This document shows, piece by piece, positions 55,968 to 64,000 of a stretch of DNA of 64,000 bases. A model generated the notes under the pieces. That model was not told the DNA's origin. It saw only the letters and a list, made by a program, of their open reading frames with translations, and did no database searches. Source of the stretch: Rhizaria sp. SCN 62-66 (Eukaryota > Rhizaria, unplaced). The translations under genes were made by a program, and so were the position numbers. The DNA is taken from contig MEDY01000208.1 in the NCBI GenBank assembly GCA_001724265.1, positions 1 through 64,000 of the forward strand, read 5' to 3'. Positions within the stretch are counted from its first letter, which is position 1. The number at the start of each line of letters is the position of its first letter.

Positions 55968-57033
55968 TTAGAGCTCCTCCTCAAACTCGGCGTCGAGCTC
56001 GACGTCGAACTCGGCGTCGATCTCGGCCTCGGCCTCAGCCTCGAGGTCCATCTCGGCCTCAGCCTCAGCCTCGATCTCAGCCTCGGCGTCGACCTCAGTC
56101 TCGAGCTCGGCCTCAGCGTCAACCTCAGCCTCGGCATCAACCTCAGCCTCGGCATCAACCTCAGCCTCGGCATCAACCTCAGCCTCGGCATCAACCTCAG
56201 CCTTCAGCCTCGGCCTCAGCGTCAACCTCAGCCTCGGCCTCGGCGTCAACCTCGACCTCGGCCTCGGCGTCAACCTCGAGGAAGGCGGGGGCCTCCTCCT
56301 CAGACTCGGCCTCAGCCTCGGCCTCAACCTCCTGCTCCTGCTCAGCCTCGCCCTCAGTCTCCTGCTCGGCGTCGGCCTCAGCCTCCTGGTCGGCGTCAGC
56401 ATCGCCCTCCTCCTCAGCCTCAGCCTCAGCGTCGACCTCAGTCTCGGCCTCAGCCTCGAACTCGGCATCAGCGTCGAGCTCGAAGAAGGCGGCAGGCACG
56501 ACAGCGGGCTGGACGAAGCCGGGGCGCTTGACAGCGACGCCGGCGGGGAGCACGTCAACGACGTCAGCGGTGGCGATGACGAGGTCGGCGGCGTCCTCCT
56601 CCTGACCCACAACGGCGGCCTCGGCGATGTCGAGCTCGCGGCGGGGCTGGGGGATGGTGAAGGAGCGCTTGCCAATCTGGACGGACTTAGCGCAAGAGTT
56701 CAGGGCAAGGTTCGAGTCCTTGGCACGCAGCTTCTCCACGGCCTCGGACGACTCGTCAAGGCAGGCGTTAGCGGTGGGAGCCCAGACGCAGTTGTGGAGG
56801 GTGACGCAGGTGTCGCACGACTTGGCGGTGACGCACTGGACGCCGGGCACCTTGCGGGTGGCCATGATGCCGTCGAGCTTGGGGGCAGCGACAACCTCGG
56901 GCTTCGCGGGCGCGGGCGCAGCCGCGGTAGTGTTGGCAGCCGGGGTGGTGGTGCTGTTAGCAGCCACATCGGCGGACACGAGCGCGGCCATGACGGCAGC
57001 GATGAGGAGCACAAGGACAGAGCGACCCTTCAT
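55968..57033 (-). CDS. Secreted PSI-like Cys-module protein 2 with acidic repeat tail and a frameshift
   Basis: The start at 57033 (MKGRSVLVLLIAAVMAALVS) is a signal peptide. A PSI-like module follows at about residues 55-115: PGVQCVTAKSCDTCVTLHNC, then VW and two further Cys. After a short hydrophobic and Val/Ala region, residues 190 onward are almost pure Glu/Asp/Ala/Val repeats (EAEVDA units). The frame ends at TGA 56199-56197. One extra base at about 56203 breaks the repeat: removing it would continue the same EAEVDA pattern to TAA at 55970-55968 (about 354 residues). This could be a sequencing error in a repeat, a real truncation, or ribosomal shifting. If the TGA is genuine, the protein ends about 76 residues earlier. 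Paralogue of the neighbouring gene ending at 55272. Confidence 0.7.
56109..56200 (-). repeat. 18-bp tandem repeat encoding the EAEVDA acidic tail
   Basis: Near-identical 18-base units (CCTCGGCATCAACCTCAG on the plus strand), about four to five copies, in the coding region of PSI-like protein 2, directly beside the frame change. Confidence 0.85.
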
Positions 57034-57784
57034 TGCTTCACACACTGCAGAGTTGACAAGAGGGGAAGGGAAAAGTGGTTCATAAGTGGTATCAAGGATA
57101 AGCTATAGATCTGGCAGGTCTCATGTGAAATTCTCTACAGGTGAAATTATCAATTTCAAATACTAAATCGCGCAAATGAGTTTACTACGAAGTGGTAAAG
57201 ACGCTTGGAGAAGGGCAAAGGAGAGGTTGGATGGCATCCCCCACCAAGCAGACTTGGCGGTCCATACAGCTTCAGTAAGAGGTGAAAGCAAAGATTCTAT
57301 GCAATATAGTAATAATAGGAAATGCAACCTATATCATAAACGAGTCACAGTTTCATCGAGCGTCGTTTGGGTCTCGTGTAGACACTTTATTTGACCAGCC
57401 TCCCATCGGTCGATTGAGCTTGGTAGCGAAGTTAAGCCGCCCAAGACAAGAAGCACCGATCGAGACTGAGAGCAATGAGGAGCAAGCCCAAGTCGTCCCC
57501 AAGGAGGTCGGTGGTGAAATTGAGGCGTAGGATATGACGGCCTCAAAAGCTGTTGCGGCACCTAGAATTAAAAGCTAGTGCAGGGGCGACTTGATTCTAT
57601 GTTGTCGCTATTGAACTATCTTCACTGTCGGATGATACACCCTTTTCTTTGTCCATTTTAGTGCATTTCTCATTGCTCACTCACTGCTTTGCCTGTCCGC
57701 TCCCCTCTCGGTCCCCTCTGGACGCCCTCTTGTTGGGGTCTCGTAGTCACCCTTCGGAGGTCTAACAGTCGCAGTACGCAGGCC
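57034..57784. other. Shared upstream region of PSI-like protein 2 and the giant C2-like gene
   Basis: Mostly AT-rich. One small ATG frame (57282-57530) has no recognisable domain. A C/T-rich leader lies just before 57785. Confidence 0.45.
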
Positions 57785-60700
57785 ATGACGACTCCGGCCG
57801 CTGTTCTGGACTTGTCCGATGCGGCGCGGGTCATGAACGGGCCCCTGCGCGTGTTGTGCCCGGATCCCTACCGCAGTCCCGACGACCGTGACGCGCAGAA
57901 CCACAAGCTTTTCACGCTACTGTGCAACTACCTTTCGCTCAGCCAGTTCGAGCTTGCCCGTCCCGTTATTACAGAGCTTTTCTTTGCATGTCCCGAGCGC
58001 ATTCTGCACCTTTTGCGCTCAATCATCGCCAAGACGATCCCCGACCAGTGGCTCTTCAACAAAACGGTTCCCTCGATCGGCCACCTGCAGTGGCTCGCTC
58101 TTGTCGAGTACGGCCAGCTCTACGCTAACGTCTTCGACAAGGCCACCGCGCTTACGCCCTCAGTCCCGCTCATCGTCGCCTCCAAGGACCCGCGCTTCGC
58201 CGCGCTGGCGCATTCGAGCGCGGTGACGCGTCACCCGATCAACCCGCTCGGTTTCATCACTCACGACCAGCTCGTGGTGCAGGTCATGGCGCTGGAGCTG
58301 CGCCGCGTCACCGCCGCGGGCTGCTTTGTGCGCGTTGAGCAAGAAGGCGACCAGGACGGCTTCTTCACCACGCCCGTCACCGCGCTCACAGCGGCCGGCC
58401 ACGCGGAATACCCCACGGCGACCCCGCCCAAGTGCAAGCTCGAGGTCAACATCGCCGATGCGCAGCTCGTCTTCACCGTCGCTACCACCGCCAAGCTGCC
58501 CCAGTCCGCCGCCAACAAGTCCGGCGCCGCCGCCGGCGCGCAGTCGAACAACAGCAGGTCTGGCGGCGGCAGCGGCACTGGCGCGACGACGCTCTTTGCG
58601 AAGGCCGTCATCGGGCTACACCAGCTCCGCGCCAAGGACAAGTACCACATCTGGGTGCCTCTGATCCCGCTGCACGCCAGCGACACCGCTGCTGCGGACC
58701 AACAGCTCGGCCGCATCCGCATCCGGCTCCGCTGGCGCCAGCAGTCGCTCGCCCCGCGCCGCGACGGATCGGCGCGCCTCTTCTCGGACCGCGCGATGTT
58801 GCTCATGGAGACAGACATCCTCCTCGCGCACGCCGCGGTCACCTACCCCGCGCTGCCGCCCGCCGCCGCGCTCGCCGCTGCCGAGTCGGGCTCAGGCGCC
58901 GCCGGGGCCCGCGGCGCGACCGCCGCCCGCAACACGGCCCGCGAGCCTTTGCTGCGGCCGGAGCATGTGAGCGAGATCCGCTCCTACTGCCTCGAGGCCG
59001 TGGGGCGCAAGGACCCCTCGCTGCTCATCTACCAGCGCCCCGCCGCGGATCCCACTGCGGCGCTGCTCCGCGGCGACGAGCCCGCGCCCGACGACGACGG
59101 CAACGGCAATAACGCGGACGGCAACGGTGCCGATACGGGCGCCGCGGGCGGGCTGCGCGGCAAGTACAAGCCGACGCACCGTATCCAGCACTCGCTGTCG
59201 GCGCTGCGTCGGCTGGTCCGTGAACACCCGTCGCTCGGACATGCGCTGTGCGCGCACTTGGCCGCGGTCCGCCCGCAGGACCCGACGTGGGTGTACCTCT
59301 ACGCCGAGCTCATCTTCGAAATGCTGCTGCGCCAGGAGCACCCCCAGGCCCTGCAGGCGCTGCTGACGCTCGTGCACGACATCTACCCCGGCGACGAGTT
59401 CTTCGCGGCGCTGTCGAACAACACGCCCGAGGCCGCCGCCGCGGCCGTGGCTGCCGCGGCGGGTGCGGGCCCCGGCGCCGCGGGCGTGCAGCAGCTCACT
59501 GGTCCGCGCGCCATGATGCGCGAAGTCTACCGCGCGCTCGTGCACTACGTGCACGACGACCCGGCCGCGCGCCAGCACCTCTTCCGCCTGCTGTCGCACA
59601 AGCGCCTCGTCACGGGGCTCGACGCGCCCGAGCTCTCCGGCCAAGAGCTGCTGCTGCTGTCGCGCGAGGAGGTTCTCGCCCGGCAGCGCCGCGTGCTGTC
59701 GCGCAAGTGCCGTGTGTACGGCGCACTTGTCGGAAACGAGCAAGTGCTCAAGCAGTTCTGCGCGCTTGAGGACTTTTACCTCCACGGCACCGCGGCCGCC
59801 GCCAAGGGCATCATCGCTGCGCGCACGCTGCAACTCCAGCCCGGCACGTCCGCCGCCGCGGCCAGCACCGGTGCCGCGGCGCCGCAGAGCAAGATCGCGC
59901 TGCTTCCGGGCACGCCGCGTGAGGGCGTCGAGCTCGACGTGCCGCTGTTTTTCCACTCGCTCGCCGACGCGCTGCGCGAGGTCGAGACGCTGCAGGCGCG
60001 CGCCGTGCGCGACTACGGCGTTGCCCCCGCGCAGCTGCCGGCGCACGTGCGCGAGCCGCTCTTCTCACTGCGCGAGGAAGCGTTCTCTGCGTTCTGGAGC
60101 GACTACTACAGCTTCACGCGCTCGCGCCGCGTGCATGTGTACGAATTCCCGCTTAAGTGCGCTCTGGAACTCGTGGGGACGATCTCGCGCATCGAGCTGG
60201 CGCCCGCCTGGCACGTCAAGGGCTACCCTTGCGCCGAAGGTACCGCGGGAGTCGTCACGGCGGCCGAGCGTGCGGCACTGACGGAGCTCTTCTGGTCCGC
60301 ACTTGAGACGCTGCTTGCACCGTTCAACTTCCTGCGTCCGCTGGTCGCGCTGCTGGCGTGGGACCGCGTCGACGGCAGCGCCGCGCTGCGCGGGGACGTG
60401 ATGCGCCGTGTGTGGCGGCCGTACCACCAGACGCTCGCCAACGCCGCCGTGTTCGAGTCGCTCATGGGGTCCGTGCTGGACACTGACGCCACGCCCGCGC
60501 ACGCCGCGTCAGAGGCCGCGCGCGCCGCCATGGGCAACGGCAGCAGCGAGCGTGCGGACAGCTTGACGGCGTCTGCGGCGACGGCGCCGGCCAGCGCGCG
60601 GCGGTCGCTGCAGCGGTTCGAGTGTGCGGAGCCGAAGCTCGTGCTGCACTGCAACCGGCTGGAGCTGGCTGTGGAGCTGAGCGAGATGGTCACCAACAAG

Positions 60701-63700
60701 GCGCCCTCGATGCTGCGCAAGTCACCAGAGGAGAAGGAGCGGCTCGGCCAGTGGCTCCTCACCCAGCTTACGCAGCAGTCGATTGTGCGCGCGCTCCAGC
60801 CGTACCTGGCGGAGCTCGATCCCGCGCTGCTCGTGCATGCGGTGAAGCGCCACATCGAGCTCGAGCTAAACGTGCGCTACGCCGAGGACGGCAGCAACGG
60901 CACCACTAACGCCGCCGGCGCCCCCGACGCTGACGCCGACGTCGACGCTGGCTCCGGTGCTTCTGTCGCCGCCGCTGCCGCCGGTGGCGACGCCAAGAAC
61001 GCTGACGGGGCGAAGGCCGACTCCACCAGCACTGCTGCCGCGGGCTCCGCTGCTTCCGCCGACGGCAGCGGCGCCTCTGCCTCTGGAGCCGCTGCTAGCG
61101 CTGATGCCAAGCCCGGGGACGCGCGGTTCGCTTCCACCATGGCGACCTGGCTCCCGGAGCAGCGCGCGCTGTTCGAGGCCACGGGTCTCGCGCCCGATGG
61201 TCAGATCCTCAACCCTACCCGCGTGCTGCGCGCTGCCGACGCCACGCTCGCGGCCGCGCGCGGCGGGTCCCGCGGCGTCGCGCGCACTGCGCTCGGTCAA
61301 ACGGCCGTGACGGAGCTGGTGCACGACCTGCACGTGCTGTGCGCGTACTACGCCGTCCGCAGCGTGCTCCGCGTTCTGCGTGCGCACTCAAGCGGCCGTG
61401 TGGTCAAGCCGGCCGTGCAGAGCGAGGCGCTCGAGGCGGCACGCATGTTCATGCTGTCGATGCAATACCGCGCGTACCAGGTGTCGACGCTGGAGAAGAT
61501 CTACTGCTTGCTCTTCACCACCGAAGCCGATCTGCGATCCTCGGTGGCGACCGACGGCGAGGACCCTGACGCGCCTCTGCTCTCGGCCGTCAAGGACAAA
61601 GCCGCCAAGAAGTCCGGCGGTAAGGGGAGCGGTGACAAGAAGGACGCCGCGGCGAGCGCGGATGAGGAGCTGCGCCAGCTCGACGCGCTGATGGACACCG
61701 GTGCATTGGGCAAGCAGGCGGGCGACCGCTTTGTCCTGCGCGGTGAAGTTCTCCTCTCGCTGCTGCAGTTCCTCGCTGACACGACCAAGACGATGCTCGC
61801 GGCCGTTGCGCGCGATGACGCGCCCATCGACGTCGCCGCGGCGGGCGCGTCCCCGGCGACCGCGGTGGCCGAGGTGGCGCAGCTCAAGCACCGCCTGCAC
61901 GCAGTCGCCGCGCAGGTCGAGGAAGGGCTGTGGCGCGCGCACAAGCTTCACGCCGTGCTCCAGGGCGAGGCGCCGACGACGCAGGGCACGCTCCTCGCGC
62001 GCAACTTCACCATGGGCCACGTCGTCGCCCCTCTGCACCACTTGTCTTCTTACCTCGTCCACATGGAGCAGCTCGACGATCCCGCCGCCCGCCTCTGTGC
62101 GCCTGTGCTGCCCGACGCACTGGCCGAGCATTCGCGCGAGTTTGCCGCCACGCTCAACAAGGCCGTCACGGACGCTGTGGCCATCGCCGCCGCGGCCGCC
62201 AACGTGTCGGCGTCGTCCACCGGCGTCGAGCACCTCAAGAACGCGATGGCCGCGATGGTGTCCGGTCAAACGGACCTCAGTTCGCAGGTTGTGCACGCCG
62301 AACGCATGAAGCAGGACGCGACGCTGTGGCGCGCGCTGTGCGAGCTGGTTGAGCGCCGCATCGACGAGAGCTCTGGCAACACCACGCTCAACGCCACTCT
62401 CGGCGGCGACACGAGCGACGCCGACATGGCGCTGGCCCGCCGCGCGCAGGCGTTGCTAGACGGCGTGCGGCCGCACTCGATGGTAGGCATCGCAATCGTG
62501 CCCGCGCCAGACCGTGCCACGGGATCCGGCAAGGCCGTGTCTGCGGCGTCGTTCGTGCAGTCGATCGACGCCTTCATCGAGAACCACTACCTCGCGCTGC
62601 AGTCCTCGGCCGCGGCCGGGCCTGGAGCCCCCGCGGCGGTGGCGCGCGCGCCCAAGCACGATGAGCTGCTCGAGCAGAAGTACCTCTTCGCAGTTGACCT
62701 CGCTGTGTCGTACGCGTCTGCGCTCACGCTCGAGCAGTACCAGTGCCTGCTCGACCTCGGTGTGCAGGCCGCGACGCAGCTGGGCCAGTACTGCGAGACC
62801 GCGCTCTTCTCGTACCTGTCCGAGCCCGCGCTTAACGCCGTCGAGGCCGCGATGCAGGACGCGCCGGAGCGCACGCGCCTCGCCGCGCAGGCCGCGCTCC
62901 GCGCCCAGCGCGCGCTCAAGGATACGCTCGCCGTGCGCGCGCGGCTGTGCGCGCTGTACATCAGCTACGCGCAGCGCCGTCGCGCCGAGAAGGACGGCGT
63001 CGCCGTCGCGCTGCTGCCCGAGACGCTCGGCGGCCCCGCGGGCAACGGCGGCATTTCCTCAGCGCAGCTGCTGTCGGGCAGCGCGGGCACCGCCAACGCC
63101 ACGGGCGCGTACTTGGCTGGCGTGAGCGCGGGCGACTTTACCGCCGCGTGGCGCCACTACACCAAGTCGATCGAGTCGTCGGCGGCGCAGCACGAGGCGC
63201 TGCTGCCGCCGTGCCCATTCACGGCCAAGACTGCGATCCACGTGGTCCGCTACCTGGCCGAGAGCTCTGCGCGCGAGGCGCTGCTGGCGTCGCGCGAGCA
63301 GATTGACTCGGCCGGTGCGCTCGCGGCCGCGCTGTCCACGGCGCCCACGTCCGCGGTCGCGGCGTCGCTCATGTCGGCAGCGTCGGTGCTGTCCCCGACC
63401 GGCGGCAACAACGCGCCCCACCGCGGCGCGGTCTCGGCGATCGACGCGCTGACCACGGACGGCACCGTCGACGCAGTCGTCGGCACGGTCGACTCGCGGC
63501 TCTACGCCGTGCTTGCGCGCGCCATGCTGCCCGCGCTGGCCGCCGTGCGCTTCGCTATGCCCGCGGCCGTGAGCACGCTGCTCGAAGCCGTCGAGGCCGT
63601 CACGCCCGCCAACGCCGTGCCCGGCGAGACGCGCATCGCCGTCGCCAACAAGACGGTGCCGTCGGCGCTCGATGAGGCGATCGCGGTGTCGACGCAGTAC

Positions 63701-64000
63701 TCGCGCTTTCTCCCCACGCTCGCGCGCTGGGTGCAGTGGCGCGCGCAGGCGTACCAGCGCCTCGCGCAGTGGGTCGAGCTCGTCGTGCGCCCCGGGCTCC
63801 TCGTGCTCGCAGACGGGTCGCTCGTCAACGTGCACTCGGGCGCCGTCTCGGTCGTGCAGACGCTGACTGACCTTCTGGCCAAGGAGAACGCGTACCGCGA
63901 TGCCCAGGCGTACACGCAGATGTTTCTGTCGTACATCGAGACGATCCGCTGGCTTGCTCAGCGCGGCGCCTCTGCGGCGAGCTCTGTGGGCGCCAACACT
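57785..64000 (+). CDS. Giant protein, 5' part of a gene running off the window
   Basis: Open from ATG 57785 to the end of the window without any stop (2,072 codons). The N-terminus is helical (HKLFTLLCNYLSLSQFELAR, then VITELFFACPERILHLLRSI). A segment around residues 195-340 contains strands and a C2-like pattern (IGLHQLRAKDKYHIWVPLIP, RIRIRLRWRQQS). The remainder is long alpha-helical and Ala-rich, with an acidic or Ala/Ser insert near 1040-1110. The N-terminal helix set faintly recalls ZFYVE26/spastizin-type giant proteins and the later helices could form a tethering array, but the similarity is too weak to name it. Conserved-looking blocks include EKIYCLLFTTEADL near residue 1240. The 3' end lies outside this window. 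Confidence 0.7.
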   Translation, partial: MTTPAAVLDLSDAARVMNGPLRVLCPDPYRSPDDRDAQNHKLFTLLCNYLSLSQFELARPVITELFFACPERILHLLRSIIAKTIPDQWLFNKTVPSIGHLQWLALVEYGQLYANVFDKATALTPSVPLIVASKDPRFAALAHSSAVTRHPINPLGFITHDQLVVQVMALELRRVTAAGCFVRVEQEGDQDGFFTTPVTALTAAGHAEYPTATPPKCKLEVNIADAQLVFTVATTAKLPQSAANKSGAAAGAQSNNSRSGGGSGTGATTLFAKAVIGLHQLRAKDKYHIWVPLIPLHASDTAAADQQLGRIRIRLRWRQQSLAPRRDGSARLFSDRAMLLMETDILLAHAAVTYPALPPAAALAAAESGSGAAGARGATAARNTAREPLLRPEHVSEIRSYCLEAVGRKDPSLLIYQRPAADPTAALLRGDEPAPDDDGNGNNADGNGADTGAAGGLRGKYKPTHRIQHSLSALRRLVREHPSLGHALCAHLAAVRPQDPTWVYLYAELIFEMLLRQEHPQALQALLTLVHDIYPGDEFFAALSNNTPEAAAAAVAAAAGAGPGAAGVQQLTGPRAMMREVYRALVHYVHDDPAARQHLFRLLSHKRLVTGLDAPELSGQELLLLSREEVLARQRRVLSRKCRVYGALVGNEQVLKQFCALEDFYLHGTAAAAKGIIAARTLQLQPGTSAAAASTGAAAPQSKIALLPGTPREGVELDVPLFFHSLADALREVETLQARAVRDYGVAPAQLPAHVREPLFSLREEAFSAFWSDYYSFTRSRRVHVYEFPLKCALELVGTISRIELAPAWHVKGYPCAEGTAGVVTAAERAALTELFWSALETLLAPFNFLRPLVALLAWDRVDGSAALRGDVMRRVWRPYHQTLANAAVFESLMGSVLDTDATPAHAASEAARAAMGNGSSERADSLTASAATAPASARRSLQRFECAEPKLVLHCNRLELAVELSEMVTNKAPSMLRKSPEEKERLGQWLLTQLTQQSIVRALQPYLAELDPALLVHAVKRHIELELNVRYAEDGSNGTTNAAGAPDADADVDAGSGASVAAAAAGGDAKNADGAKADSTSTAAAGSAASADGSGASASGAAASADAKPGDARFASTMATWLPEQRALFEATGLAPDGQILNPTRVLRAADATLAAARGGSRGVARTALGQTAVTELVHDLHVLCAYYAVRSVLRVLRAHSSGRVVKPAVQSEALEAARMFMLSMQYRAYQVSTLEKIYCLLFTTEADLRSSVATDGEDPDAPLLSAVKDKAAKKSGGKGSGDKKDAAASADEELRQLDALMDTGALGKQAGDRFVLRGEVLLSLLQFLADTTKTMLAAVARDDAPIDVAAAGASPATAVAEVAQLKHRLHAVAAQVEEGLWRAHKLHAVLQGEAPTTQGTLLARNFTMGHVVAPLHHLSSYLVHMEQLDDPAARLCAPVLPDALAEHSREFAATLNKAVTDAVAIAAAAANVSASSTGVEHLKNAMAAMVSGQTDLSSQVVHAERMKQDATLWRALCELVERRIDESSGNTTLNATLGGDTSDADMALARRAQALLDGVRPHSMVGIAIVPAPDRATGSGKAVSAASFVQSIDAFIENHYLALQSSAAAGPGAPAAVARAPKHDELLEQKYLFAVDLAVSYASALTLEQYQCLLDLGVQAATQLGQYCETALFSYLSEPALNAVEAAMQDAPERTRLAAQAALRAQRALKDTLAVRARLCALYISYAQRRRAEKDGVAVALLPETLGGPAGNGGISSAQLLSGSAGTANATGAYLAGVSAGDFTAAWRHYTKSIESSAAQHEALLPPCPFTAKTAIHVVRYLAESSAREALLASREQIDSAGALAAALSTAPTSAVAASLMSAASVLSPTGGNNAPHRGAVSAIDALTTDGTVDAVVGTVDSRLYAVLARAMLPALAAVRFAMPAAVSTLLEAVEAVTPANAVPGETRIAVANKTVPSALDEAIAVSTQYSRFLPTLARWVQWRAQAYQRLAQWVELVVRPGLLVLADGSLVNVHSGAVSVVQTLTDLLAKENAYRDAQAYTQMFLSYIETIRWLAQRGASAASSVGANT

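Noticed and set aside
57395-57460. GAAGTTAAGC, a motif typical of 5S rRNA
   Set aside because: The surrounding sequence does not form the 5S helices or promoter boxes that I can recognise; likely coincidence.
57282-57530. Small ATG frame in the intergenic region
   Set aside because: AT-rich codon use unlike neighbours, no motif; a remnant of something is possible but cannot be supported.

Overview
The window looks like nuclear DNA of a free-living or uncultured single-celled eukaryote. Coding regions are very GC-rich and dense with Ala, Ser and Gln homopolymers. They are separated by short AT-rich spacers. Several genes carry one GT-AG intron. The gene set is eukaryotic: VPS54, NOP53, a LYAR-type nucleolar protein, an FMR1/FXR-like RNA-binding protein, a calcium-dependent protein kinase (CDPK), mevalonate kinase, a KDEL-tailed ER protein and a complex-I-LYR-like small protein. 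I cannot place the lineage. FXR plus CDPK plus the mevalonate route suggests a protist outside the best-sampled groups. I see no rRNA, tRNA, CRISPR array or recognisable transposon.

Layout. 1-1.7 kb: AT-rich, no gene. 1.8-7.6 kb (+): one very long frame with a BACK domain and a hydrophobic C-terminus, interrupted by five TAG codons and nothing else. 8.7-11.2 kb (-): a fusion of a CrtC/AttH-type double lipocalin with a polyprenyl diphosphate synthase. 13.3-16.0 kb (+): an MFS transporter. 16.9-22.9 kb (-): LYR-like protein, mevalonate kinase (one in-frame TAG and one frame change) and a KDEL protein. 23.2-27.8 kb (-) and 27.9-29.8 kb (+): a divergent pair, a TrmA/RlmD-type RNA m5U methyltransferase and a WD40 protein. 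30.2-34.1 kb (-): a mitochondrial-type membrane protein and NOP53. 34.7-43.4 kb (+): an EF-hand/adenylate-kinase fusion, a surface protein with three CCC repeats, LYAR and CDPK. 45.4-53.9 kb (-): FXR-like protein and VPS54. 54.6-57.0 kb: two convergent paralogous secreted proteins with a PSI-like Cys module. 57.8-64.0 kb (+): a giant protein running off the end.

The most notable signal is about decoding. Six in-frame TAG codons occur in two genes, one of them the conserved enzyme mevalonate kinase. None of the 18 gene ends visible here uses TAG (10 TAA, 7 TGA, one ambiguous between TAA and TGA). This fits a nuclear code in which UAG is a sense codon (probably Gln) while UAA and UGA stop. The evidence is not conclusive, because the same mevalonate kinase gene also has a frame change. 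A second genome-level pattern is that all eight introns found are phase 0, six of them directly after a CAG codon, and no gene has more than one.

Functionally, mevalonate kinase and the lipocalin-prenyl synthase fusion lie about 7 kb apart and belong to the same pathway: isoprenoid precursor supply, then chain elongation and possibly hydration of the product. The other genes are unrelated housekeeping (ribosome biogenesis, RNA modification, vesicle tethering) and cell-surface or secretory functions.
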